This document shows, piece after piece, positions 1 through 8,604 of a stretch of DNA of 64,000 bases (position 1 is the first letter of the stretch; every line of letters begins with the position of its first letter). The translations under genes and the position numbers were made by a program. This stretch comes from an uncultured Arthrobacter sp. GTDB taxonomy: Bacteria > Actinomycetota > Actinomycetes > Actinomycetales > Micrococcaceae. The notes beneath the pieces were generated by a model. It worked only from the letters and a program-made list of their open reading frames with translations, made no database searches and was not told the origin of the DNA. The stretch spans positions 62,001 through 126,000 of the forward strand of contig NZ_CANLXP010000005.1 in the NCBI RefSeq assembly GCF_947495145.1, in the 5' to 3' direction.

Positions 1-70
1 GTCAATGGCCTGAATCAGTGGAGGTCGCCGGAATTTCTACTACCAGGCGCCTGGTCCGCGATGCTCCGGA

Positions 71-331
71 TCAGTAGTGGTCGCGCGCCTGCAACACGAC
101 GATGTGCGTGTCGGTCACAAGGTAGACGAGGCGATTCGCCTCATCGATTCGCCTGGACCAGGCGCTCGACAAGATGTGCTTGAGCGCCTCGGGTTTGCCG
201 GTGCCGGTAAACGGGTCTCGCAAGACGTCCTGAATCAACAGATTGATTCGCTTCTGCGTCTTTCTGTCCTGGCCTTGCCAGTAGGTGTGGTCTTCCCACC
301 CGTTCCGGTCGAATGCGAGCTGGCGACTCAC
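71..331 (-). CDS. yoeB: YoeB/Txe-family toxin (mRNA interferase)
   Basis: An 86-residue basic protein of normal YoeB length. Known members are ribosome-dependent endoribonucleases that cut mRNA in the A site. The sequence shows the family core (WGD/WEDH-type N-terminus, KTQKRINLLIQDVLRDPF, a KPEALK segment, SRRI.EANRLVY) and ends in HY, the conserved C-terminal pair needed for catalysis. It starts with GTG, and that codon overlaps the antitoxin stop (GTGA), so translation is probably coupled to the antitoxin. The toxin is downstream of the antitoxin, as usual. Family assignment is firm; activity is inferred. Confidence 0.93.
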   Translation of the reverse strand: MSRQLAFDRNGWEDHTYWQGQDRKTQKRINLLIQDVLRDPFTGTGKPEALKHILSSAWSRRIDEANRLVYLVTDTHIVVLQARDHY

Positions 332-579
332 GCCTCGTCGAGCTCGTGAGTTTCGAACTCGCCGCGCCGGGCGCGGTCCAGGGACGCGAGCAGCCGCTCC
401 GCTCCTTTGGTATGCCGTAACAGGTAGGCAGTTTCGGTGATCGCGTCGTAGTCGTCCTTGGACATGATGACGGCGTTGCCGTGCTTCGACACGACCTCGA
501 CCGGAGCATGGTCCTCGTTGACCTGCTGGATGAGTCCGAACAGGTTGCGCCGAGCGTCTGTTGCAGTGATTGCGGACAT
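328..579 (-). CDS. yefM: YefM/Phd-family antitoxin
   Basis: An 83-residue antitoxin partner for the YoeB-like toxin directly downstream. The N-terminal MSAITATDARRNLFGLIQQV is the typical YefM/Phd DNA-binding and dimerisation fold. The acidic C-terminus (RRGEFETHELDEA) would be the toxin-wrapping tail. The open frame runs 13 codons further upstream, but the ATG at 579 is preceded by AAGGGG at good spacing, and the upstream codons lie in the operator palindrome, so the shorter start is preferred. Family members repress their own operon, and a matching palindrome sits just upstream. Confidence 0.92.
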   Translation of the reverse strand: MSAITATDARRNLFGLIQQVNEDHAPVEVVSKHGNAVIMSKDDYDAITETAYLLRHTKGAERLLASLDRARRGEFETHELDEA

Positions 580-595
580 TAGCCAGCCCCTTCTT

Positions 596-619
596 AGTGG
601 TACATGAAAGCGTACCACT
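596..619. promoter_or_regulatory. Probable YefM autoregulatory operator (8-bp inverted repeat)
   Basis: AGTGGTAC at 596-603 and GTACCACT at 612-619 form a perfect inverted repeat with an 8-bp gap, about 17 bp upstream of the antitoxin start. The GTAC core resembles the TGTACA-type half-sites known for YefM-YoeB operators. Binding is inferred from position and symmetry. Confidence 0.6.
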
Positions 620-781
620 TTGGTCGCATCGGTCGATCCTCGCGACTTGTCACCAGTCCACGCTCAGCGCTCCCACTGTTACCCTGCCGTTCAGGTAGCC
701 TGTAGCAACAGTTCACCTTGGTCCGGGAACGTTGACGTCCCCTGACCCGGGACATTGCAACGCCAAGAAGGAGAACCAATC

Positions 782-1849
782 GTGAGAAAACCCCTGAGTG
801 CCGTAACCCTAGCCATTAGTGCCGCATTCCTACTGACCTCGTGCGGCCAGGGTGACACCGCGGCGGAGGGTGATGGTTCCGCGGAGGCCGGCACGCTGGT
901 CGTCTATACGAACTCAAACTCCGAAGGCCGTGGGGAGTGGCTGCAAGCGGAGGCGGCCGAGGCGGGATTCGACATCGAGATCGTCGGAGCCGGTGGAGCC
1001 GATGCCACGAACAAGCTCATCGCTGAGAAGAACAACCCGATCGCCGACGTCGTTTACGGGTTGAACAACGTCTATTACGAGCAACTGAAGAAGGAAGACG
1101 TTCTCGAGCCCTACACGCCGGAATGGTCCGGTGAGGTCGATGAATCGCTCGCCGATCCCGCGGAGGACAAGGCTTACTGGCCGCTCGTGCAACAGGCAAT
1201 TGTCCTCGCCTATAACGCAGACACTATGAGCGCGGACGAAGCTCCGAAGGACTGGCCGGAACTGTGGACTGAGGACGAGTACAAGGACCGTTATGAGCGC
1301 GTCACCGGTATGGGCGCTGCTACAACGCAGCTCGTGATGGCAGGTATTCTCAGCCGGCACCGCGACGACAGCGGCGAGCTGGGCGTCAGCGAAGAGGGCT
1401 GGAGCCAGATCGAGCAGTACTTCAACAACGGCGTTCCGGCAGTGAAGGATCTTGACCTATTCGCCCGTTTCGCGGAGGGTGAGGTCGACCTCGGCCAGAT
1501 GCCGTCGTCGTCCATTCCGGGCCGCGAGGAAGCCTATGACGTAACCTCCGGCGCCGTCGCACCGGAAATCGGCGTGCCGTACGCCATCGAGCAGGTCGCC
1601 GTCGTGAAGGGCACCGACCAGCAGGAACAGGCACAGGAGTTCATCGACTGGTTCGGCAGCGCCGAGGTGCAGGGGGCGTGGGCGCAGGAGTTCAACTCGC
1701 TGCCCGTCAACGAGAGCGCGCTGGAACAGGCCAAGCCCGAGGTCATCGAGTTCGACGAGCAGTTCACTCATCAGGACATCGACTGGACCTTTGTTGAAGA
1801 GAACCTGGCCGGTTGGGTTGAGAAGATCGAACTGGAATACATGCAGTGA
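782..1849 (+). CDS. Fbp-type ABC transporter substrate-binding lipoprotein
   Basis: A 355-residue extracytoplasmic binding protein, first gene of a three-gene importer. A lipoprotein signal (basic n-region, hydrophobic core, lipobox LLTSC) starts it; after it comes TLVVYTNSNSEGRGEWL, the opening strand of the FbpA/PotD/PhnS binding-protein class. The start is the GTG at 782, preceded by AAGGAG; the ATG at 755 lies upstream of that site. Partnership with a fused two-domain permease favours a ferric-iron (FbpABC) importer, but 2-aminoethylphosphonate, thiamine and polyamine systems share this architecture, and the ligand residues cannot be settled by eye. Its stop overlaps the ATPase start. Confidence 0.82.
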   Translation: MRKPLSAVTLAISAAFLLTSCGQGDTAAEGDGSAEAGTLVVYTNSNSEGRGEWLQAEAAEAGFDIEIVGAGGADATNKLIAEKNNPIADVVYGLNNVYYEQLKKEDVLEPYTPEWSGEVDESLADPAEDKAYWPLVQQAIVLAYNADTMSADEAPKDWPELWTEDEYKDRYERVTGMGAATTQLVMAGILSRHRDDSGELGVSEEGWSQIEQYFNNGVPAVKDLDLFARFAEGEVDLGQMPSSSIPGREEAYDVTSGAVAPEIGVPYAIEQVAVVKGTDQQEQAQEFIDWFGSAEVQGAWAQEFNSLPVNESALEQAKPEVIEFDEQFTHQDIDWTFVEENLAGWVEKIELEYMQ

Positions 1850-2889
1850 TTCGCTTCGACTCCATCCGGGTAACCTTCGACGGGTTCACCGCGATCCACA
1901 ACCTCGACCTGCACGTCGAACCGGGGGAATTCTTCACCCTGCTCGGCCCGTCAGGCTGCGGCAAGACCACGGCGCTACGCACGCTCGCCGGGTTCGTCGA
2001 TCCGTCCGCCGGCGACGTCTTCGTCGACGGCCGCCGCGTGACGACCGTGCCGAGCGACAAGCGGGAAGTGGGCATGGTCTTTCAGAACTACGCCCTCTTC
2101 CCGTCGATGAGCGTCTGGGAAAACATCGCGTTCGGCCTGAAGGTTCGTCGCACGTCCGGTGCAGAGCGGGATCGCCTCGTCGAGGATATGGCCGCCCGGG
2201 TGGAGTTGTCGGGGGATCAGCTGCATAAGAAAGTGTCGGAACTTTCGGGCGGGCAGCAGCAGCGCGTCGCGATCGCCCGTGCGCTTGTGCTCAAACCGAA
2301 GATCCTGCTGCTGGACGAGCCGCTTTCCAACCTGGATGCCAAGCTGCGCCATCAGCTCCGTGGTGAGCTCAAGGCCCTCCAGTCCGATTTCGGCATCACT
2401 ACCGTCTACGTGACCCACGATCAGGACGAGGCCCTGACCATGAGCGACCGGATCGCGGTCTTCAACAAGGGCGAGGTTGAGCAAATTGGAACGCCGCAGG
2501 AGATTTACGATGCGTCGGCGAGTGAATTTGTCTGCAATTTCATCGGTGACTCCTCCTCGCTCACTCCCGCACTGATTCACCGTCTCAACGAATCAACCCC
2601 AGGATCTCCACTGGATCCCGCGCGGCTGTCCTATCTACGCGTGGAGAAGGCGGCACTGGATCTTCCGGGCCGGGACAGTCACATGCACGACGACGGCAGC
2701 GTCTCTGTGAGCGGCCGCATCACCGCCCGCAATTATCACGGCCAACACAGCCGCTACACGGTCCGAATGCACGATGCTGACGTCAAGGTCCTCGTGAAGG
2801 AAGACGGACGGCACGGCCTCACCCTCGGTGAGGAAGTGCGAGTGCGAATCAATCCGGCGCACGTGCTGCAGTACGCGGGGACGGCGTGA
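1846..2889 (+). CDS. ABC transporter ATP-binding protein (FbpC/PotA type)
   Basis: A 347-residue ATPase energising the adjacent permease. Visible motifs: Walker A GPSGCGKTT (about residue 34), Q-loop FQNYALFP, signature LSGGQQQRVAIARAL, Walker B LLLDEPLSNLDAKL, and H-loop VYVTHDQDEALTMSD. The C-terminal third is a TOBE-like regulatory domain, as in FbpC/PotA/MalK. The GTG start overlaps the binding-protein stop as GTGA, and its own stop overlaps the permease start the same way, so all three genes are very probably one translationally coupled operon. Confidence 0.9.
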   Translation: MIRFDSIRVTFDGFTAIHNLDLHVEPGEFFTLLGPSGCGKTTALRTLAGFVDPSAGDVFVDGRRVTTVPSDKREVGMVFQNYALFPSMSVWENIAFGLKVRRTSGAERDRLVEDMAARVELSGDQLHKKVSELSGGQQQRVAIARALVLKPKILLLDEPLSNLDAKLRHQLRGELKALQSDFGITTVYVTHDQDEALTMSDRIAVFNKGEVEQIGTPQEIYDASASEFVCNFIGDSSSLTPALIHRLNESTPGSPLDPARLSYLRVEKAALDLPGRDSHMHDDGSVSVSGRITARNYHGQHSRYTVRMHDADVKVLVKEDGRHGLTLGEEVRVRINPAHVLQYAGTA

Positions 2890-4706
2890 CCGGCTCGACG
2901 CGCCGGATGCTGCGCTCACCCGCCGTCATCATCACCATGACGGTGCTGGTGTGGTTCATCGCGGCGTTTCTTCTGTGGCCGAATGCCAACCTGCTGATCC
3001 AGACATTCTTCCCTGATGGGCAGTTCAGCGGCCGCGCCGTCGAGAAGCTGTTGTCTTCCGAGCGCGCCATGACGTCGCTGGCCAACAGTTTCCTGCTGGC
3101 TGTGGCACTGGCCATAACGGTGAACGCCGTCGGAATCTTCATTGTGCTGGTGACCGAGTATTTCCATATCCGCGGCGCGAGGGTCCTCTGGTTGGGCTAT
3201 GCAACGACGTTCATTTACGGCGGCATAGTCCTTGCCGCCGGGTACAAGTTCATTTACGGTGCGGACGGCATCGTGACGAAGTTCCTGGCGGGCTTCTTTC
3301 CGGACATGGACCGAAGCTGGTTCGAGGGGTTCTTCGCGGTCCTCGCCGTGATGACCTTCGCGACGACTACAAACCACATGCTCTTCCTGGGATCTGCTAT
3401 CAGGAACGTCGATTACCAGACCGTGGAAGCGGCACGGAATTTGGGAGCGTCGCCCTGGACTATTCTGCGCCGGGTTGTTCTGCCCACGTTGAAGCCCACC
3501 ATCTTCGCCGTGACGATTCTGTCCTTCCTCACCGGTCTGGGTGCGCTCAGTGCCCCGCAGGTACTCGGTGGCCAGGACTTCGAAACGATCACGCCGATGA
3601 TCCTCACGTTCGCGAACAGCACGACGTCGCGGGACCTCGCCGCGCTGCTGGCCCTTGTCCTGGGCGTCGCGACGATTGCCATGCTCTCGGTCATGACCCG
3701 GCTCGAGCGCGGCGGTACGTATCACTCCGTGGCCAAGGTCGCCGCACCCTTGCAGAAGCAGCCCATCGGGCATCGCGGAGCGAACATCGCGGTGCACGTG
3801 GCGGCCTATCTCCTCTTCCTGATCTACGTCTTTCCCCTTGCGCTGGTTGTTCTGTATTCCTTCATGGACAGTGCGGCGATCAGCACCGGTGTGCTCACGC
3901 TCGACCGGTTCACGCTCGATAACTATGTTCGTGTGCTGTCACAGCAGTCCGCTTTAAAGCCGTTCATCGTCAGCATTGTGTACAGCGCGCTCGCGGCCAT
4001 CATTTCGGTCGGTGGCCTGCTTTTCGTTACCCGGCTCATGCTCAAGTACCGCGGTTGGCTGATGAGCGGGCTGGAGTATCTGCTGCACATTCCCTGGATC
4101 CTGCCGGCCGCGATGATTGCCCTCGGGCTGCTCATTACCTATGACCGGCCGAATCCGCTGGTCGGCGGTTTCGTGCTCAGCGGTACGGTTGTGATTCTGC
4201 TGATTGCGTTCGTCATCGTGAAGGTTCCGTTCACCCTGCGGATGCTGAAGGCCGCGTTCTCGTCGGTCAACGGGTCGATGGAGGAAGCTGCTGCCATCAT
4301 GGGGGCAGGAACTCTCTACACCTTCCGGCGAATCCTGCTGCCGGCAGTGCTGCCCGCGGCCGCGGCGGTGGCGGCGCTCAACTTCAACAACCTCCTCGAT
4401 GACTATGACACCGCGGTCTTCCTGGCCCACCCCCTGTACCAGCCGCTGGGACTGCAGATCAAGGCAAATACCGACGGCGGAGCTTCAGTGGAAGCGATCG
4501 GCAACACCTTCGTCTATACCGTCCTGTTGATGTTGGTGATGGGAACTGTGATGTACCTGGTCTACGGCCGCTTGAACCGGACGCGGCGCTCTCCTCGGGC
4601 GCGCCGGGTGCCTTTGCAGCCTGTGGGTGGCAGCGCGGGTACGCCGAACACTGACATGCCGGGGACCGCGACGGTGGATGGTACTTCGTCGGCTCGGGTT
4701 CCCTGA
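2886..4706 (+). CDS. Fused two-domain ABC permease (FbpB type)
   Basis: A 606-residue membrane protein with two homologous permease halves of about six helices each, the usual FbpB/PhnV-like fusion. Each half has an EAA loop: EAARNLGASPWTILRRVVLP near residue 180 and EEAAAIMGAGTLYTFRRILLP near residue 465, which dock on the ATPase. The tail after the last helix is basic and Pro/Ser-rich. The start is GTG, in a GTGA overlap with the ATPase. Function follows from family and operon; substrate is probably Fe3+ but unproven. Confidence 0.9.
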   Translation: MTGSTRRMLRSPAVIITMTVLVWFIAAFLLWPNANLLIQTFFPDGQFSGRAVEKLLSSERAMTSLANSFLLAVALAITVNAVGIFIVLVTEYFHIRGARVLWLGYATTFIYGGIVLAAGYKFIYGADGIVTKFLAGFFPDMDRSWFEGFFAVLAVMTFATTTNHMLFLGSAIRNVDYQTVEAARNLGASPWTILRRVVLPTLKPTIFAVTILSFLTGLGALSAPQVLGGQDFETITPMILTFANSTTSRDLAALLALVLGVATIAMLSVMTRLERGGTYHSVAKVAAPLQKQPIGHRGANIAVHVAAYLLFLIYVFPLALVVLYSFMDSAAISTGVLTLDRFTLDNYVRVLSQQSALKPFIVSIVYSALAAIISVGGLLFVTRLMLKYRGWLMSGLEYLLHIPWILPAAMIALGLLITYDRPNPLVGGFVLSGTVVILLIAFVIVKVPFTLRMLKAAFSSVNGSMEEAAAIMGAGTLYTFRRILLPAVLPAAAAVAALNFNNLLDDYDTAVFLAHPLYQPLGLQIKANTDGGASVEAIGNTFVYTVLLMLVMGTVMYLVYGRLNRTRRSPRARRVPLQPVGGSAGTPNTDMPGTATVDGTSSARVP

Positions 4707-4828
4707 GCCAACGGCTGGAACTCATACACGCGGCAAGTCATCGCAGTATGTCAAGCTTTCCGTCACGAGCTGTTGCTTGTTCAATAGCACAGCAGCGAGC
4801 CGCTGGAAGCGTCGACCTTAGGAAATCA

Positions 4829-5440
4829 GTGCCACGACACAAGCAAAGTGCGGTCAAAGCCGCAAGAGAAGAGCTGGAGCGAACATTCCCTGCTCGGCAG
4901 CAAGCGTCCCTCGAGCGTTACCGCGAACTGCAGAAACAAGCCAACATCGACGACTCTAAAAAGTGGGAGAACGGTGCTTCTGACCACCAATTAAAGATGC
5001 TCGTCTCGATAGGTGTAGGTGCCGTCGTCATTGCCGCTTGGCTTGGGATTTCAGGTTCGGATCAGTTCCTTCCTTTCCTGCTGTCCGCAGTACCGTTTGT
5101 TGTTGTTCTGGGCGCTTTCGCTTATGGCGCACACCCTCACGGCACTCAAAAGCAACGGGTCGATGCCGCAACAGCCATCCTGGTCTACATCAGTGTGATC
5201 GTATTTTGGCTCGTAGTTCGCCAGTCCGTACGGGACCAGGTCCTTTTGACAGCTTTGGACACCTTCGCCATCTTTGGACAATTGGCGTCATTCATCGCGT
5301 CGGTGAAGGAGAGCGTTCTGGCTTGGATTGAGCCGTCCCAGTTCCGACAACTTAGCGAATCTGGCAAACAAGCTCGAAGGGCGCAACGAGAACTGAACAA
5401 CTACGGTTGGCTCCCTGATGGAGTGTCTCGCGTTGATTAG
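4829..5440 (+). CDS. Unknown membrane protein with four predicted helices
   Basis: I do not recognise this family. From the GTG at 4829, preceded by AGGA, the product is 203 residues; an in-frame ATG at 4748 would add 27 residues without a better ribosome site. Residues 1-50 are charged and probably helical (EELERTFPARQQASLERY). Four hydrophobic segments follow (starting LKMLVSIGVGAVVIAAW, FLPFLLSAVPFVVVLG, AILVYISVIVFWLVV, LTALDTFAIFGQLASF), and a basic tail. Codon use is visibly more AT-rich than in its neighbours, which suggests separate ancestry. It stands alone on the plus strand after the iron importer. Confidence 0.55.
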   Translation: MPRHKQSAVKAAREELERTFPARQQASLERYRELQKQANIDDSKKWENGASDHQLKMLVSIGVGAVVIAAWLGISGSDQFLPFLLSAVPFVVVLGAFAYGAHPHGTQKQRVDAATAILVYISVIVFWLVVRQSVRDQVLLTALDTFAIFGQLASFIASVKESVLAWIEPSQFRQLSESGKQARRAQRELNNYGWLPDGVSRVD

Positions 5441-5718
5441 CGGTCATCCTCAACGGAGCTCCTATAGCCATCTCAAGTAATCATTCAGCCCGTTTCATGA
5501 ATCTCACCTACGCCCCTGAGGTGCCAGCGGTGATTCAGTAACAAATGTACGTCTTGGTCGAGAGGACTGCTCGGACAGCTGAAGTTTCGGTTGACGCTTC
5601 CACCTACCCCAACGAATTGCCCGATGATGGGCCTATGTCCACCAAATCGACCGGCGACCGAAACGGATCTCGTCGACCTGAATCCCATAGTCGTCGGCGA
5701 AATCGACGAACCTGAGAA
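5441..5718. other. Intergenic region without a supported gene
   Basis: This lies between the unknown membrane protein and the 3' end of the catabolic island. It is less GC-rich than its surroundings. On the minus strand, 5633-5713 reads RFVDFADDYGIQVDEIRFG followed by a stop, which looks protein-like but has no start or extension, so it may be a gene remnant. No clear terminator was seen. Confidence 0.4.
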
Positions 5719-7446
5719 CTAGCCCTGGGGCCCCAGCGGCGCACTCTGCAAGAACCGGAAGTCGCATCCCTCGTCCGCTTGGGTTACCTCTTGCACGTAG
5801 AGACGCCGGTAGCCGCGTGTCGGGATCGTCGGTGACGCTGGCCCGAGTTCCGATTCCCGCCGCACCAGCTCCTCCTCGGGCACCTCAAGCTGCGCTAACC
5901 GCCGACTCACACTCAACGTGACCTTGTCACCGGTCCGCACCAGCCGAAGCGGCCCACCCACAGCAGACTCGGGCGTCACGTGCAGCACCACAGCACCGGC
6001 CGCGGTTCCAGACATCCGGCCGTCCGAGATCCGCACCATGTCCTTCACGCCCTGCGCGGCAAGCTTCTTAGGAATCGGCAAATAGCCAGCTTCCGGCATA
6101 CCCGGGTTTCCCATGGGCCCAATGTTCTTCAGCACCAAAACGGAATCGGCGGTGACATCGAGAGCAGGGTCATCGATCCGGGCAGCAAGATCGGCCGCGT
6201 TCTCGAACACCACGGCCGGCCCGGAATGCTCCAGCAACGCGGGGGATACAGCCGCCTGTTTGATGATCGCCCCACCCGGCGCCAGATTCCCGCGCAGCAC
6301 CGCCAGGCTGCCCTGCGGGTAGATCGGGTTCGACAGCGGACGGATGATGTCCTGCGGGAAGCCCGGACCGGAGTCGTCGATCTCTTCGCCAAGCGTCCGG
6401 CCGGTCACGGTGAGCACATCGCGGTTGATCAGCGAACCCAGTTCGCGCAGCACGGCTGGAACCCCACCGGCACGGTGGAAGTCCTCCATGTAGTACTTGC
6501 CTGACGGCTTCAGATCCACCAGCACCGGCGTCTCGGCACTCATCCGGTCCAGCTCATCGAGGGACAGCTTGATGCCGAGCCGACCGGCCACCGCGGTTAG
6601 GTGAATGATCGCGTTCGTGGAGCCGCCGATCGCCAGGAGCATCCGCAGCCCGTTCTCAAAAGCAGCAGGCGTCAGGATCGAGGACGGTGCAAGACCACCA
6701 GTAGCCAGAGCAACAGCTTGCGTGCCGGTGCGCTCGGCCATACGCACCCGGTCCGCCGTCACGGCCGGAGCCGAAGCAGACCCCGGCAACGCAATCCCCA
6801 TCGCCTCGGCAATGCACGCCATGGTGCTCGCCGTCCCCATCACCGAGCAGGTGCCGACGCTGCCCACCAAGCGGGAGTTCACGTCGTCGACCTCTGGTTT
6901 TGTAATCTCCTGCGCACGGAACTTGCCCCAGAACGCGCGACAGTCGGTGCACGCACCGACCCGCTCGCCGCGGTAGCCACCGGTCAGCATCGACCCGGTG
7001 ACCAGCGAAATCGCCGGCACACCCGCCGACGCCGCACCCATCAGCTGCGCCGGCACGGTCTTGTCGCACCCGCCGATGAGCACGACGGCGTCCATCGGCT
7101 GCGCCCGAATCATCTCCTCCGTGTCCATCGACATCAGATTCCGCAGGAACATGCTGGTGGGGGAGGAGAAACTCTCATGCACCGAGATGGTCGGGAACTC
7201 CACCGGCAACCCACCGGCCAGCATTACGCCGCGCTTCACGGCCTCAACCAGCGCCGGCATATTGCCGTGGCACGGGTTGTAGCCGCTGCCGGTGTTCACG
7301 ATTCCGACGACGGTCCGGTCCAGCGCATCATCCGAATACCCGGCGCCCTTGATGAACGCCTTCCGGAGGAACAGCGAGAACTCGGCGTCGCCGTAGCTCG
7401 TGAGGCCGCGGCGGAGGCCGGTGGGTTCGGGGGAGGAGTCGCTCAT
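5719..7446 (-). CDS. IlvD/Edd-family dehydratase, probably for a sugar acid
   Basis: A 575-residue Fe-S dehydratase that would turn a 2,3-dihydroxy (sugar) acid into a 2-keto-3-deoxy acid. Cluster-ligand motifs are visible: NPCHGN near residue 59, GGCDKT near 127 and GTCSVMGT near 198. The C-terminal ISDGRMSGTAAG holds the catalytic serine of the family. Length and motif spacing fit aldonate dehydratases (arabonate/xylonate type) at least as well as dihydroxy-acid dehydratase of branched-chain synthesis. The setting among FAH, SDR and DapA-family genes argues for a catabolic aldonate substrate. It overlaps the acyl-CoA dehydrogenase stop by 4 bp and is the last gene of the run. Confidence 0.83.
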   Translation of the reverse strand: MSDSSPEPTGLRRGLTSYGDAEFSLFLRKAFIKGAGYSDDALDRTVVGIVNTGSGYNPCHGNMPALVEAVKRGVMLAGGLPVEFPTISVHESFSSPTSMFLRNLMSMDTEEMIRAQPMDAVVLIGGCDKTVPAQLMGAASAGVPAISLVTGSMLTGGYRGERVGACTDCRAFWGKFRAQEITKPEVDDVNSRLVGSVGTCSVMGTASTMACIAEAMGIALPGSASAPAVTADRVRMAERTGTQAVALATGGLAPSSILTPAAFENGLRMLLAIGGSTNAIIHLTAVAGRLGIKLSLDELDRMSAETPVLVDLKPSGKYYMEDFHRAGGVPAVLRELGSLINRDVLTVTGRTLGEEIDDSGPGFPQDIIRPLSNPIYPQGSLAVLRGNLAPGGAIIKQAAVSPALLEHSGPAVVFENAADLAARIDDPALDVTADSVLVLKNIGPMGNPGMPEAGYLPIPKKLAAQGVKDMVRISDGRMSGTAAGAVVLHVTPESAVGGPLRLVRTGDKVTLSVSRRLAQLEVPEEELVRRESELGPASPTIPTRGYRRLYVQEVTQADEGCDFRFLQSAPLGPQG

Positions 7447-8597
7447 CGGAACGCAGGCGTCCCGGTGATGTGGTTGCCCAGGATCAGGGTGTGCACCTCG
7501 TCGGTGCCCTCATATGTGCGCACGCTCTCCAGGTTGTTTGCGTGCCGCAGTGGCGAGTAGTCCAGGGTGATCCCGTTGCCGCCGAGCATCGCCCGGGCCT
7601 CCCGGCAGATCTCAATCGCCTCGCGGCAGTTGTTCAGCTTGCCCACCGAGATCTGGTACGGCTCCAGCGTCCCGGCATCCTTCAACCGGCCCACCTGCAG
7701 AGCCAGCAGCATGCCCTTGTTGATCTCCAGCGCCATGTTCACCAGCTTCTGCTGCGTCAGCTGGTACCCGGACAGCGGCTTGCCGAACTGCAGCCGCTCC
7801 TTCGAGTAGTTCAGCGCCGCCTCGTAGCTGTCCCGCGCCGCACCCATTGCACCCCAGATAATGCCGTACCGCGCCTCGTTCAGGCACTCGAACGGACCGC
7901 GCAGCCCCTTAGCCTTCGGCAGCATCGCCGACTCAGGTAGCCGCACATCGGTCAGCTCGATATCGCACTGAATCGACGCCCGCATTGACAGCTTCTGCGT
8001 GATCGGCGTCGCGACAAAGCCCGGCGTATCGGTCGGCACCACAAAGCCGCGGACACCGTCGTCGGTCATCGCCCAGATGATCGCGATCTGCGCCACCGAA
8101 GCCAGCCCAATCCAGCGCTTGGCGCCGTTCAGAACCCAGGCGTCGCCGTCGCGCTTGGCGAACGTCGTCATCGATCCGGGATCCGATCCGGAAGTAGGCT
8201 CCGTCAGCCCGAAGCAACCGATCACTTCACCCTTGGCCATGCGCGGCAGCCACTCGTTCTTCTGCTCCTCAGAGCCGTGCTTGGCAAGCGCGCTCATCGC
8301 CAGCGACCCCTGCACGCTCACGAAGGTGCGCAGGCCGGAGTCGCCGGCCTCCAACTCGAGTGCGGCCAGACCGTATTCCACCGAGCTGCGGCCCGGGCAG
8401 CCGTACCCCTTGATGTGCATGCCGAGCACGCCCAGCTCGGCCATCTTCGGCACGATCTCCAGCGGGAACACCGCGTTGTCATACCACTCGGCGATGTTCG
8501 GCTTGATCTCGGTCTGCACAAACTCCCGCACAGAGGCACGCAGCGCAAGCTCCTCCTGCGACAGGAGCGAGTCGATGGACAGAAGGTCAACAGTCAT
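7443..8597 (-). CDS. Acyl-CoA dehydrogenase, glutaryl-CoA dehydrogenase-like
   Basis: A 384-residue FAD acyl-CoA dehydrogenase. Family signatures are GCFGLTEPTSGSDPG near residue 123 and ARAMLGGNGITLDYSPLRH near 338. The C-terminal TYEGTDEVHTLILG carries the catalytic glutamate in the position used by glutaryl-CoA dehydrogenase, and overall similarity is to GcdH, which oxidises and decarboxylates glutaryl-CoA to crotonyl-CoA. The frame stays open far upstream, but MTVDLLSIDSLL at 8597 starts just after the CoA transferase and is the right length. The CoA-transferase partner supports a dicarboxylate-CoA substrate. Confidence 0.85.
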   Translation of the reverse strand: MTVDLLSIDSLLSQEELALRASVREFVQTEIKPNIAEWYDNAVFPLEIVPKMAELGVLGMHIKGYGCPGRSSVEYGLAALELEAGDSGLRTFVSVQGSLAMSALAKHGSEEQKNEWLPRMAKGEVIGCFGLTEPTSGSDPGSMTTFAKRDGDAWVLNGAKRWIGLASVAQIAIIWAMTDDGVRGFVVPTDTPGFVATPITQKLSMRASIQCDIELTDVRLPESAMLPKAKGLRGPFECLNEARYGIIWGAMGAARDSYEAALNYSKERLQFGKPLSGYQLTQQKLVNMALEINKGMLLALQVGRLKDAGTLEPYQISVGKLNNCREAIEICREARAMLGGNGITLDYSPLRHANNLESVRTYEGTDEVHTLILGNHITGTPAFR

Positions 8598-8604
8598 GGT
8601 TCTA

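Noticed and set aside
620..781. IdeR-like iron box upstream of the Fbp-type operon
   Set aside because: Only a partial match (CAGGTAGCCTG) was seen and it needs a gap to fit the consensus.
5485..5688. 67-residue minus-strand open frame
   Set aside because: No ribosome site, no recognisable domain, and unusual composition.
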